Shown in pieces: positions 46,394 to 56,622 of a stretch of DNA of 64,000 nucleotides. The position numbers and the translations under genes are program-made. Within the stretch, counting starts at the first letter, position 1, and every line of letters begins with the position of its first letter. Origin of the DNA: Pararge aegeria (lineage: Eukaryota > Arthropoda > Insecta > Lepidoptera > Nymphalidae); assembly GCF_905163445.1 (NCBI RefSeq), contig NC_053187.1, positions 6,820,001 to 6,884,000 on the forward strand, read 5' to 3'. Below the pieces are notes generated by a model. That model saw nothing but the letters and a program-made list of their open reading frames with translations, made no database searches and was not told where the DNA came from.

Positions 46394-46714
46394 ATTTTAG
46401 GAACCAGAGGTAAAATTTTAATAAAAAAAAACAAATCATGACTACACACACATATATGTTTAGTAGAAGCAAGAGTTTACACGGAACTAATAAAACAGAT
46501 AACTTATTTAAAGAAATTCAATTTATAAATCTAATTTACAACAAAAACAAAATGAGCAGGTTGACTTTCCAAACGGACAGGGGTCCCCCTTAAACTAGTT
46601 GACGGTACCCGAAGATTCTCTCGAATGAAGCGCGCACCGCCTTTTATAGTCTCTAACACCACCACTACGCGTTGTCCCCCTCCACGATGACGTGTTGTGA
46701 CAATTTCTCCAACA
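46394..46714 (-). repeat. 5' LTR, intact
   Basis: About 321 bp. On the element's strand it starts TGTTGGAGAAATTG and ends near 'ggttcctaaaat'; the inner boundary is uncertain by about 3 bp. It matches the reconstituted halves of the 3' LTR with only about three differences (a G/T near 46416, a one-base change in an A run, and an A/G near 46702). It contains a TATA box (46642-46648) and preserves the uninterrupted site used by the Jockey insertion in the other LTR. Confidence 0.85.
46642..46648 (-). promoter_or_regulatory. TATA box in the 5' LTR
   Basis: TATAAAA on the minus strand, followed by GGCGG. A perfect arthropod initiator word, TCATTC, lies about 20 nt downstream, somewhat closer than the usual spacing of about 30. 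The same TATA box is also present in the broken 3' LTR (about 43527-43533). Confidence 0.6.
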
Positions 46715-46985
46715 ATATACATATTATAAAAATTTAAGAGCTAAAAATAAGAAAACAAAATAAAAATTAAACTATAACTAAAGAATAAATTTTGTAGGTC
46801 TGTGTGGGGTATTCTGGGTGTGTGTGTGTGTGTGTGTGTGACCCTATGTGCGTGAGTGCGTACATGAATGTGCAAGTGTATGCTTGTGTGCGTGCGTATT
46901 TTAAAATGTTTTTTTTTTTATTTATAATTATTAACCTAAATGCGAAATTTGATGTCTCTAACTTCAAAAACATAAATAAGAGTGC
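46715..46985. repeat. Right flank of the LTR element and TG microsatellite
   Basis: AT-rich sequence (46715-46795), probably the other half of the split LINE 3' end, is followed by a TG run at 46817-46840 within a longer GT-rich tract to about 46895. No gene. Confidence 0.6.
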
Positions 46986-48424
46986 CACACAAAGATCCAA
47001 CCCTTATTTTATCCCTTGAGGAGGCTACTGTGTTGGCTGTTTACCAAAAAAGACCTGCTGCCGTGATTAGGCGTTCCGGCAAAATGACGCATACTTACTT
47101 TTTACTTTTTCGGAAGGACACTTGCCGATTACCACCTGAGGGGTTGCTGCTGGTTACGGGGGAGTGGGGTGAGCTCGCCATGAGAAGAGCCTCAGGGCGC
47201 GACCACATTGGTTTGTAAATGACGCATAAAAACTGATTAGAGTTTAAATATAACTGCCATACCTATATATACTTCATAATAACTAGTCTTCATCATAACG
47301 AAGCACCATGAGATTGCAGTCAAGGGCTTGCTTAAAATGGAATAAAGAATTCATGCATCTGTCCGATATGATTAACTGAAGTAAATGTTGAAGTATAATT
47401 GTATGCTAGAACTGATGCAGGGGGGTAATTAAAACGAAACAAAAGAATCCGAATGCGATAAATACTACAGCGCTTAGCAAGGTTGCTAGCTGTTTACATA
47501 TTGCTTGAATGCCATACTCAGTGGTCCATGAATGACCTTGGATACAATATTATGGTCAATAAATGGATGCTTCAACTCATCGGGTGATTTTATTATTTAA
47601 TATCGATCCCTCGCGATTTCTGCCGCTCATAGGTCAACCTTAAAACTGGAACAACTTTGTCATATATTATTTTATCGAAACTTTAACCGTTCACGCAGTG
47701 TAATCTCTCAAAAGGAACAAAAACCTCTACTTTTAAACATTCTTCATTGGTGCCATGCTCCTATTGGTTTTAGAGTGATGAAATATATCCTATAGCCTTC
47801 CTCGATAAATAAATGAAAAGTATAATAAAACAACGTACACAATTTGCCAGCCTTACCGCTTCAAAGATGAAGATGGTGATGTATTATTTTGCCCAAACTA
47901 TGGAAAACCCATACCAGATAGGGGTTTGTCTGTTGCCTAGGAAAGCCAGTTTAGCTGCCAGTCCCGGTTATTTATAAAAATAAAAGTTGTTAACTCACCT
48001 ACCCTATTGCCAACCTACCGAATTGTTAGCAACGTTGTGGGTTTCTGCTTTAATATTAAGCTTTAAACAGCAATTGTTGATAAAAAATAGCCCATTCATA
48101 CGAATCTTTAATATAAAATGCAAGAAGTAAGTCTATGCAAAAATCTTGTCTATTCCACTTATTGGGTTGCTGCTATGGTTGATGCCTATAACTTCATCAA
48201 AATTATAAGCGCCAACCAACAAACATACTTTGACAACAAAATAAAAACAAAATTGAAGCAATGGAAATAATGCACACGGAACCAATTACTATACAAGGCA
48301 TGTACGTGTGTTTAATGGTGCCAAAAATGCTGACGGCATATCCGCACTAAGCAACCACGCGGATCCTTTGCCAAAATTACTCAGACAGTATTGTAATGAT
48401 AATAGAAAGACCAGCTGTTGACCG
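46986..48424. other. No gene recognised
   Basis: 46990-47215 is less AT-rich ('gacctgctgccgtgattagg', 'ggttgctgctggttacgggg') and encodes a 78-codon ORF without recognisable content; it may be a repeat fragment. The rest is AT-rich with nothing identifiable. Confidence 0.45.
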
Positions 48425-48605
48425 CGGTTTGGTTTTTCATGAATCCTGTGGGAAGCGTCACTTTCCTGAGATAAAAAGCAGCCTATGTGTGAATCCAGGG
48501 TATAATCTAACTCCATTCCAAAATTAAGTTAAGTAGTTCTTGCGTGAAAGAGTAACAAATATCCACCCATACATTTTCGCATTTATAATATTAGTATAGG
48601 ATAGG
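48425..48605 (+). repeat. Family-E repeat copy, longest form
   Basis: It runs from 'ctttcctgagataaaaagca' through 'ctccattccaaaattaagtt' and 'ttcttgcgtgaaagagtaac' to 'cgcatttataatattagtat'. It shows the whole order that the shorter copies carry in part. Confidence 0.6.
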
Positions 48606-50164
48606 ATACGAGTATTTCCTCTCTCTCTCTTACAAATCTTATTTATACGATAGACGAATTTAGACGATATTACTATTACTGGCTATTTCCAGGCGTGCCT
48701 CGTAATAGTAATTGATCTAGTGATAGATGAAGTTGTTGATTTAGTGGTGTACGGGAGCTATGGTGATACGCTCGACCGTAACAATAGGAAGATCTGCCTC
48801 CTTCGGAAGATCGTGCTAGGGGACCGAGGTCCGAACAATCATCTTTGGAAGTTGTATATATAGTAAATTTTTGTGAACACTTCGCTATGCGCGATGCAGG
48901 ATTTTTGTGGCACCAGCTAGTTCTGTAATGTGGAGACCGCTACAATGGTTAGCATGTTCTGCTACGGTTAAAGAATCGGCGGTGTTAACCCTCAAGCCTC
49001 GGTGAACACGTTAAGCCGTCAATCTCGGTTAGTATCACTTAAGTGCGTTAAAAATCGCTAAAGCCCACCAACCCGCATTGGAGCTTATGCTCTAAAGCGT
49101 CTTTTAAAAAACAACACGTTAGTTAAAAAAAGTTAATAAAATTAACTTATTAATTACTTAATAAAACAGTACAGTTCTGAGGACTCCTGTAGTGAACAAA
49201 GTTTTCCGATGATCATAGATAAGGTATACTCTACTATGACCTTCGGAAAAAAGCAACATTTAAAGAACAGATAAGTGAGACGATTGACAATAATACCCGG
49301 ATATTATCCGTATGGAACTAATCTACTCGCATATAGAGGTCATAACGCTTTTTTCTTACGTGACGATTTCTTCCTTCAAACTAACTAGATTTAGTCCTTG
49401 AGATTGTAACACTTTACAGCCTTCAACATTTACTAACATGATTGCTAGACTTCATGTTACGTTCATTTACGTTGTTGCGTTAGAAGGAACGAATCTCTTA
49501 CTAACGGACATTTTAAGTACCACCACTTATACCACCATATTTTAATTGTTGGATGTTACTTAACGGAACTGCAAAAATATATCGTAAACTCGTAAATTTC
49601 CATAGCGGAAACGATTGAATGTAATCATGACTTATTGCAGTATGTATGAGTCAATGCATTTGTTTCAAATTCGATTACAGACAGGCGAATTTTGCATATT
49701 TTACTTTTTCGCATACTTATTACAAACAAACGACGTTTTTATAATTTTTTAAGGTTAAATTAACCGACTAAAATTTTCAAAACATTGTTTCCAAGATTAT
49801 GATGACAGATCCTCAAAGAGGATGCAACCTTAGATATTCATCGCTCAATCAGTGCAGACGCAAAACCATAAAAACATAAATTTCCCGTGTAAACAACGAT
49901 TCTTTATGTTTTCATAGAAACCCCGCTTGGCTCTATCTGGATCGAAGATCGGAGATATCCTGTAAATACCACCGGTGCGACCAGACAAATTGGACCCTTC
50001 TTTGCTTCGCCCAACAAGGATCGTTCTATCAAAACTTTCTTTAATTACAGAAGTAATTTCGCGTCTAACTGACTATATTGTTTATGTTTACTAATTATTC
50101 ACATTATATGTATATTACCAGTTCTACCTGCGGTGCTAAGATGTAGACACTGACAGCGAGGCTA
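48606..50164. other. Repeat-bearing AT-rich DNA
   Basis: 48740-48845 resembles the head of a SINE ('ggagctatggtgatacgctc', 'ggggaccgaggtccgaac'). 48960-49092 contains 'cacgttaagccgtcaatctc' and 'aaagcccaccaacccgcatt', wording of family M (see 58864). The remainder is unrecognised. Confidence 0.4.
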
Positions 50165-50430
50165 TCGTTAATCTTGCTATGGAGAGATGCTGCGAATTTT
50201 TGTGACGGACAAAGTCAAAAATGAAACATTTTGTCGGAGGACCGATGGGCGTTGTAACCAAAAGATCCTTGAGTCGAGAACAAGAATTGGCAAGCGGAGT
50301 GCAAAGCGCCCCCGACTTAGTGGACGGACGAGTTCCGCAAAGTGGCAGACATCTATAGAATGCAAAAGACAGTGTAGAAAGAGATGGCGCTGCATTAAAG
50401 AGTATATTGCATTGGATACAAATTAAATGA
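50165..50430 (+). pseudogene. RTE-clade LINE relic, extreme C-terminus of ORF2
   Basis: The frame 50187-50426 reads 'VTDKVKNETFCRRT' directly joined to 'DGRCNQKILESRTRIGKRSA' and 'KRPRLSG', then 'RKRWRCIKEYIA'. This is the C-terminal signature of insect RTE-type endonuclease-reverse transcriptases (normally 'DGRWGQKVLEWRP.TGKRS.GRP'). About 30 residues between the first two blocks are missing, and the tryptophans have decayed. It is old, 5' truncated and non-functional. Confidence 0.6.
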
Positions 50431-51730
50431 AAAATAATCATCGATCTTTATACACTTAAGGTGTAGTAACCTCGCTAAAATTCATCATTTGGATAACTCT
50501 TACCGTTTTCGTTAAAATTGGTTAAAAATCCATATCAATGCCAATGGCATTATTTTTCGTCACGATCGATGTAAACAAAGAGATAAAGCGATATTTATTA
50601 TGATATTTTTTTAATTAGCGAATGCGGCAAGTGTTTAAAACAACAACTATACCTTAAAATAACAATTTTGCATTATTTTCATAGCGCGTAAGCTTTACCG
50701 ACTATAATTCTTCTAAAATAAGGCTTTACATACACTATAATGATTGCAATCGGCTTAAATATGGAAGATTGAAAGTGGACTGCACACTTAGGTCGTTTGG
50801 TTTATTAGATTATTGAACAGAAGTCCAAAACCAATTCCAAATTACCTTAAAGTTTTCTTTTACTCTTTTAATTTTGAAAGAATCCTCTCCTGCCTCTGAA
50901 ATCCACTGCCTGCCAAGTGTCCACTACTGCCAACTACTGCGCCAGGAAGTTCGATAAAATTCCATCCCATATTATTTAAGTATTCTGTCAGTTAGGACCA
51001 CTGTAACCTGAAAATGTAGTCCTTACTTTTAGTCAGATAACTCTGAATTTATTTAAACATTTAATTAGGCAACTAAAACAACTCAAACTTCATAATTAGA
51101 AAGAAACATAATTTTTCTATAATAATTTTTAAAAGTATAAATAGCTACGCAGCATGAAAAAAGTTTTTAATTTTGTCAAACTACCGCAGTTGTGTCGTAA
51201 GTGGGTGGTCGCTGGTTCGATCGAGAATTTAGGAACTGAAAATTTCAAAATTTTCATCCGCGTTTCAGTACGCTGCCACGTAGACACCGATAAGGGGTAT
51301 ACACGTAACAGATGTAAGCCTGCTAAATAAAATGCTTATAAGATTATTAAAAAATGAATGCATTGTGTTCGTATTTATGAACCATTCGATGAAGACAGCT
51401 GTATGTGTGTCCACGGGCTTAAGATCGGCTTGTGCAACATTATGCGGGTGTTAAATCATTTAGTATTATTATTTTTTATATTATTTATATTTTTGCTGAT
51501 GGCGAAGTAAGAGCTTGCTTTTATTACGTCAGATGTTCGTATAAGGGATGCATTTTTGATGTCTATATTTATAAGTTGGTATAATGGTTGATTTAACGTA
51601 GTTGAATATTATCATTGGCTTGCATACTGGTACTCGAAAGCTATTCTGAGAGTACTGTTAAGTCAAGACTATTACATCATATTAATTCTTTATTCAGTTT
51701 AATGTATTATGTCACTAAACATAACAATAT
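50431..51730. other. AT-rich DNA, nothing recognised
   Basis: A B-box-like 'cgctggttcgatcgag' at about 51211 could be a SINE head relic. No gene. Confidence 0.5.
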
Positions 51731-51858
51731 CACCATCATCATTATAAACTAATTCCTAGCCCACTACAGCGCCAGGGTGTCTTCTCAATACGAGACGGGC
51801 TGTAGGCTGTCCACCAAGTGCGGATCACTCACTAATGTTCACATTCTCGAAGAAGATA

Positions 51859-52892
51859 AATAAATAAATTAAATAAATAAATATACTACAACAATACACA
51901 CATCGCCATCTAGCCCCAAAGTAAGCTTGTGTTATGGGTACTAAGATAGCTGTTGAATATTTTTATGAATATAATACATATAAATACTTATAATATACAG
52001 ATTACCAATAACCGTTAAATCCACAAATATAGAATATGTCAAGGACTACATCTACCTTGGTCATCTCATTTCCTTTGAGTTTTGTACTGATAAGGAAATA
52101 GATAGAAGAAGAAAAAGTACTTGGAACAAGTATTGGGCAATGAAAGAGGTATTTAAGAGTAATCTACCTACAGAAATAAAAACAAAAGCCATGGATAAAT
52201 GTCTTACACCATGTTTGACCTACGCTTGTCAGACCTGGCCAATAACAAAGAAAACATTAGATAAAGTGGGTAAATGCCAGAGAGGAATGGAGCGGAGCTT
52301 CTTGAATATAAAAAGAAAGGATAGAGTGAGAAATGTCTTTATTAGGAAGAAAACAAAGGCTACAGATGCCATAAAACATGTACTCGTTTCGAAATGGAAA
52401 TGGGCAGGACATATACAAAGAGTCAAAGACGAGCGGTGGTCATACATAGTTACAAATTGGTAACCACGAGACTCTAAGCGCAGAAGAGGCCGACTATTAA
52501 GAAGGTGGTCTGATGATATAACACAGATAGCAGGAAAAACATGGGCAAGAGCAGCTATGGACAGAACGTCCTGGCTACTCATAGAGGAGGCTTTCACCGC
52601 CAAAGGCGGTCATTACAACAAATATTAAATCTAACATATTTTTAAGAAAACTTACTAACCAAAACATTTGTTGTATTTAGAATTTAATTATGTAAATTTA
52701 GAATCCATTTAAAATAATATGTAAACCGTTGTAAGGAATAATAAAGCTATTATTATTATTATTATTAATATACAGATGACACTGAAAAACAATCATGTTC
52801 ATCACACAAACATTTTCCAGTTGTGAGAATCGAACCCACGGCCTAGGACTCAGAAAGCAGGGTCGCTGCCCACTGCGCCAGTCGGCCGTCCT
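51859..52892 (-). mobile_element. SINE-A copy 8, interrupted by an RTE insertion
   Basis: The tail and body (51866-52002) and the head (52778-52891, with inverted B box 'gagaatcgaacccac' and inverted A box 'cactgcgccagtcgg') lie on either side of an RTE LINE fragment. The 12-bp word TAATATACAGAT occurs at 51991-52002 and 52766-52777 and is the target-site duplication of that insertion. Confidence 0.85.
52003..52765 (+). pseudogene. RTE-clade LINE fragment, 5' truncated
   Basis: From the first base after the target duplication the frame is open and reads 'NIEYVKDYIYLGHLISFE' (the 'YLG' block after the polymerase core), 'RRKSTWNKYWAMKEVFKSNL' and 'CLTPCLTYACQTWPITKK'. It continues as 'SKWKWAGHIQRVKDERWS' before a stop (52461-52463) replaces a codon. 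In the same frame the downstream region still shows 'SKRRRGRPLRRWSDDI' and 'DRTSWLLIEEAF', the usual RTE C-terminus. The ORF ends near 52625, and the 3' end is a short UTR with AATAAAG and an ATT repeat, as RTE elements have. The endonuclease and most of reverse transcriptase are lacking. Confidence 0.8.
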
Positions 52893-53027
52893 TAGATTAT
52901 GGAGAACCCTCAGGTATGCAGGTTTTCTCACGATTTTTTCCTTCACCGTTTAAGCAAGTGATTATTAAAAAACGCCGGGGTGAGGGTAGCCGAAGCGTTA
53001 CCCATTAGGCTATCACGTCTTCGTTAA

Positions 53028-54044
53028 CATAACAAAATACAGTACGAAATAATAAAGCTAGAAATCCTTACGGTTCATAGAACTTGTCATATTCAGGTCT
53101 CGAGTCGTTCAACTACTTTTCAAATATTTTTATAGGAAGTCTTCTGAATTGAAACATCTCATTTGATGTAAACATATGCGCAAATATAATTTTGTTAGTA
53201 AAATGAAACCGTATGACGACACAGCAATTGACATGACCATCATATGCCGCCTCGCTCCCAAAAAATATGTATTTGGCTTTAACCTAAACATTTTTCATTG
53301 TTATATCAAACATGATAGTAGGTACAAACATACTATCATGTTTGATGTATTATAGCGTCATATAAGGATTTTTTGCTTTGTATTTAGTATAAATTATGGG
53401 CATTAAGAATAGTTAAGTATATAAATGTCCTCTCCTATAATCTCCATCGCAAATCGCTTCAATTTCTATGTCCTATTATAGTTATTTATGGTACTATGAT
53501 TAAAACTTAATAGCGAAAGAGCTTACGTTTAATAGTTCTTGACTCGAGTTTTGTTTTAAGTGCGTAATAAAGCTTCTGTAATAACAATTTTCTATAATAC
53601 CTATAAGGTAATTGTTAACCTTAGCCTGCACGTGCTATCCCATCGATCAACTGCATTCTACTCACGCTGCTAAGTATATGAATAGATTGAAGTCAGAAGT
53701 ACTGCTCAAGGCACCCTTATACGGGGCAGTAATGGTATCGAAATGAAAATACTAAAGATGTTTCCTTCAAAGTTGACGGAATGTTTGTTTTTTTAACTGA
53801 CTTTCATCAAAAAGTGGAAGGTTTATAACCTTCGGGTGTTTTTTTAATGTGGGCATTTATTGATGGATTTGCAAGATTCTTTTTTTTTGTTCGAAAGGAT
53901 AGTTGTTTATGCCGAAATAGTCCCATTCAAATATCATCATATACATCTGATGAAGAGTTTTGGAGACAGACTAACTCTTCAGACAGCAAACCGCGATTGC
54001 TTCTATACACTTGAACACTTTTTTTTATAAAAATTCATCATCAC
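53028..54044. other. AT-rich DNA with one hairpin and a family-J relic
   Basis: Besides the hairpin at 53305-53346, a minus-strand family-J relic lies at about 53789-53850 ('ttaactgactttcatcaaaa'). No gene. Confidence 0.5.
53305..53346. repeat. Perfect hairpin, 16-bp arms
   Basis: The arm 53305-53320 (ATCAAACATGATAGTA) is exactly complementary to 53331-53346 around a 10-nt loop. No surrounding repeat family explains it. Confidence 0.85.
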
Positions 54045-54245
54045 CATCAATTCATTACCGGCCCACTACAAGGCATGGGTCTCTTCCCACAATGAGTAGG
54101 GGTTAAGGCCTTAGTCCACCACCATAGCCCCGTGCGGATTGAACTCCACACGCCTTTGAGAATAATATTATACAGAATTCTCAGGCATGCAGGTTACTTC
54201 ACGACATTTTCCTTTCCGTTGAAGCAAGTGATATTTTAATTGCTT
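54045..54245 (-). mobile_element. SINE-B copy
   Basis: 'accggcccactacaaggcat', 'caccatagccccgtgcggat' and 'tcaggcatgcaggttacttc' are in the same order as the other copies, beginning with an inverted ATGATG-type tail ('catcatcaccatc'). The head at the right end is decayed. Confidence 0.6.
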
Positions 54246-55240
54246 GAAACTACATTTATTCGCATCAAAAACACGGGTTAAGATCAGATAATAAATATTT
54301 TGTCTGTCACAGTTTCAGCGTCTAAATAGCTATGCAACAGTTATTTTTTTAAATAACAGTATAACGCCGTAATGTTATTTTTATATTTTGTTGGATATCA
54401 TACCTGTGGGGTCAAGGAGGCTCAGACCCTGATATATCTGGCCCTTATAACAATTTAGATAGGTATATAAATACAATAATATAAATAGTTAATGATTGGC
54501 TACCAGCTGAGCAATAAAGCATTTATAATAACCGATTTGCAAATGTATATCGTATTTTACTGTAATTGTTAACCTAAGCGTGCGCATGCTATCTTTTAGA
54601 TCAACAGCATTCCATGGTGTTGTATTCGTATAATATCACGTCTTAAGTAGTCCCCACACCTTTCCATCATGTTTATTGTTACTATAAAGTCATTGGTTTT
54701 ATTCTATGGTTCTCGTTTGGGTCCTACCGGAATGACAGTTAATGTACAAGCTGATAGAAAGAGAAAAAAATAAATAGTTTTACCTCTTTTTTAAAAAACC
54801 TGGTCGCTAATTTTATGCGTCACAAAAAGTTCTTGAAATTAGCAGGTGATGAAGAGGTGTATGGTATACGAGAACCTAAGTGATCAATTCAGAAATGGGC
54901 TGTCAGTTTATGGTTATGCACCCACAAACTTGGATTAAACAAGCAGAAATTATGATGATAATCACAGATGGAAAATAACAATGCAGTGAGAGTCTTATCT
55001 AAAGGGCTACTCCAGTTTTATTAAAACCATACCCGGTTTATTCTCAGAGTCGTACCGGAACACTGAATCCCAAGGACAGGTTCGGCATCGAATCCAGCTG
55101 GTTCAACATAAGATATTAATTTCTCTGAGCCAAGTTTTTATAAAATCTATTATTTAGAATGTTTTCAAGGGCCGGTTACAACATCTTTTGAAAAATGTCG
55201 GACAGCCTAAATGTAAGTTTTGGCACATTTTATTTTTTAT
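54246..55240. other. AT-rich DNA, nothing recognised
   Basis: No supportable feature. Confidence 0.6.
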
Positions 55241-55440
55241 TTTTTTATTCCCCTACAAGTTAGCCCTTGACTAGAATCTCACCAGCTGGTAAGTCATGAT
55301 GCAGTCTAAGATGGAAACGCGACTATCTGTAAGGGGTGCAGTAATGCTTAATCCATACCACTAATCGGTTTTTACGCAACATCGTACCGGAACGCTAAAT
55401 CGCTTAGTGGTAGCCTTTGTTCGTAGTGTTGTACAAGCAC
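55241..55440 (+). repeat. Family-D repeat copy
   Basis: 'tattcccctacaagttagcc', 'cttgactagaatctcacc', 'gatgcagtctaagatggaaa' and 'accggaacgctaaatcgctt'. I recognise this order as a common lepidopteran repeat. Fragments are at 22990 and 61032. Confidence 0.6.
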
Positions 55441-55465
55441 AGCCGAAATCTACCAGAATTCGGGT

Positions 55466-55645
55466 ATTAAAATTCAAATTCAAAATTTCTGTATTCATGT
55501 AGGCCTATCACAAGTACTTATGAAGCGTTCATACATAATTGTAAGGGGATGGTGATAACTTCGTTCGCGAACTTCAACCTAAAACTACGAGGGTTCCAAA
55601 TGCGCCCTGGTCTAAGAAGAGCCAACAACAAACTTAGCCGGGTGA
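55466..55645 (+). repeat. Family-K repeat copy
   Basis: It begins 'attaaaattcaaattcaaaa', continues 'gtaggcctatcacaagtact' and 'gcgccctggtctaagaagag', and ends 'aaacttagccgggtg'. The inverted partner lies at 56506-56622. Confidence 0.6.
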
Positions 55646-56154
55646 ATTTATTTTTTGTTATCACCATCTCACAATAAATTAATATTCAGCTATGAAGTTA
55701 GGAAGTCAGGATTCACACCCAAGCTTTTTTATCGTTTAAGTAATCCTTAACATTATAACAGGTTTTTTCTGTAAGCTTACGTTTTATAAAACTTTGAACT
55801 TATTGAGAGAAAAACTTACTTTACTTTTCTTACTTTATATCAAGTGACAATGTAAAAGTTTCCAAGGTCAAGGTCATAGGAAATAGTAATAGCGATGCAC
55901 AAGAATAACATAAGAAATGTTCAAGAAAGCATAGAAAGGCTTGCTCTACTTAGTCACAAATGAAATTCTCACGGAGTTCAAAGTAGATCCACCGACGCCT
56001 GACGGTCCCATTCATAATAAGTAAATGTTGAAAGATTCTTAAGGTAACAGTCCAGAGCGTCATATTACAATGTTTCGCAAATTATTTTTATATCGCAAGC
56101 CTAGGGTGCCTTTCCATTAGAGCCGTCCGAGGAATCGTAGCTCGAAATGTTTTA
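55646..56154. other. AT-rich DNA, nothing recognised
   Basis: No supportable feature. Confidence 0.6.
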
Positions 56155-56272
56155 GTTCTACTCTGCTCTTGTAGCCAATCTGCTTTCCGAACCGGTGGTA
56201 GAATCACTACAAACAGACTTACTTGTCGTTTCAAAAGTACTTATCGTGCTCGAAATAAATGAATTTTGAATT
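56155..56272 (+). repeat. Family-F repeat copy
   Basis: 'ctttccgaaccggtggtaga', 'atcactacaaacagactta' and the end 'gaaataaatgaattttgaa'. It is the same as 60326-60452, to which it is closely similar. Confidence 0.65.
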
Positions 56273-56334
56273 ATTATTTTTTGTTTAAAGTAAACGGTTG
56301 TAAATAAAATAAAAATAACATCATATTAATAGTT

Positions 56335-56400
56335 GTTGAGCTTTGTGGCAGATCTCGTCCGGGGAAGAACTATCACTAAAAAACCTTAGTAGGACGTATT
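56335..56400 (+). repeat. Family-C 5' fragment
   Basis: 'gagctttgtggcagatctcg' then 'tccggggaagaactatcact' matches the start of the 24914 copy. Confidence 0.55.
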
Positions 56401-56505
56401 CTTTGAATGACATGTCAAGTTTAACTGTGTGTGTGTGTGTAGTCGATGGTATGAATTTCTATAACTTCATAGTTAAATATTAATTTCACTTCGATTTGGT
56501 GCTAA

Positions 56506-56622
56506 CAAAAAAAACCCCGGCTAAGATTGTTGAGGCTTTTCTTACACCAGGGCGCATTCGGAACCTTCGTAGCTTTAGTTTTAAGTTATCACCATCACCA
56601 ACTTGAATTTGAATTTGATTTT
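56506..56622 (-). repeat. Family-K repeat copy, inverted
   Basis: It is the reverse of 55466-55645: 'aaaaccccggctaagattgt', 'caccagggcgcattcggaac' and 'acttgaatttgaatttgatt'. Confidence 0.6.

Larger units (their letters stand above)
41599..46714 (-). mobile_element. Ty3/gypsy-type LTR retrotransposon, deletion derivative with nested insertions
   Basis: Two direct LTRs bracket, in minus-strand order, a leader, the start of gag, the end of reverse transcriptase with RNase H, a GC-rich segment with six hairpins, and a short acidic ORF entering the 3' LTR. Protease, most of reverse transcriptase, and integrase are missing. The family assignment rests on the RNase H and gag sequence. A Jockey LINE of 1665 bp sits in the 3' LTR. 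A possible 4-bp target duplication (ATAT at 41597-41600 and 46715-46718) is weak because the flanks are AT-rich. The element cannot transpose alone. Confidence 0.8.
51731..53027 (-). mobile_element. SINE-B copy split by a nested SINE-A
   Basis: The two halves are 51731-51858 ('cctagcccactacagcgcca', 'tccaccaagtgcggatcact') and 52894-53027 ('agattatggagaaccctcag', 'gtatgcaggttttctcacga', 'aggctatcacgtcttcg'). Joined, they follow the order of the unbroken copies at 34504 and 54045. The interruption is the SINE-A listed next. The inverted tRNA-like head lies at the right end. Confidence 0.65.

Noticed and set aside
46817..46900. Telomeric or satellite repeat
   Set aside because: It is a simple TG microsatellite with GT-rich flanks. 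There is no TTAGG array, the insect telomere repeat, anywhere in the window.
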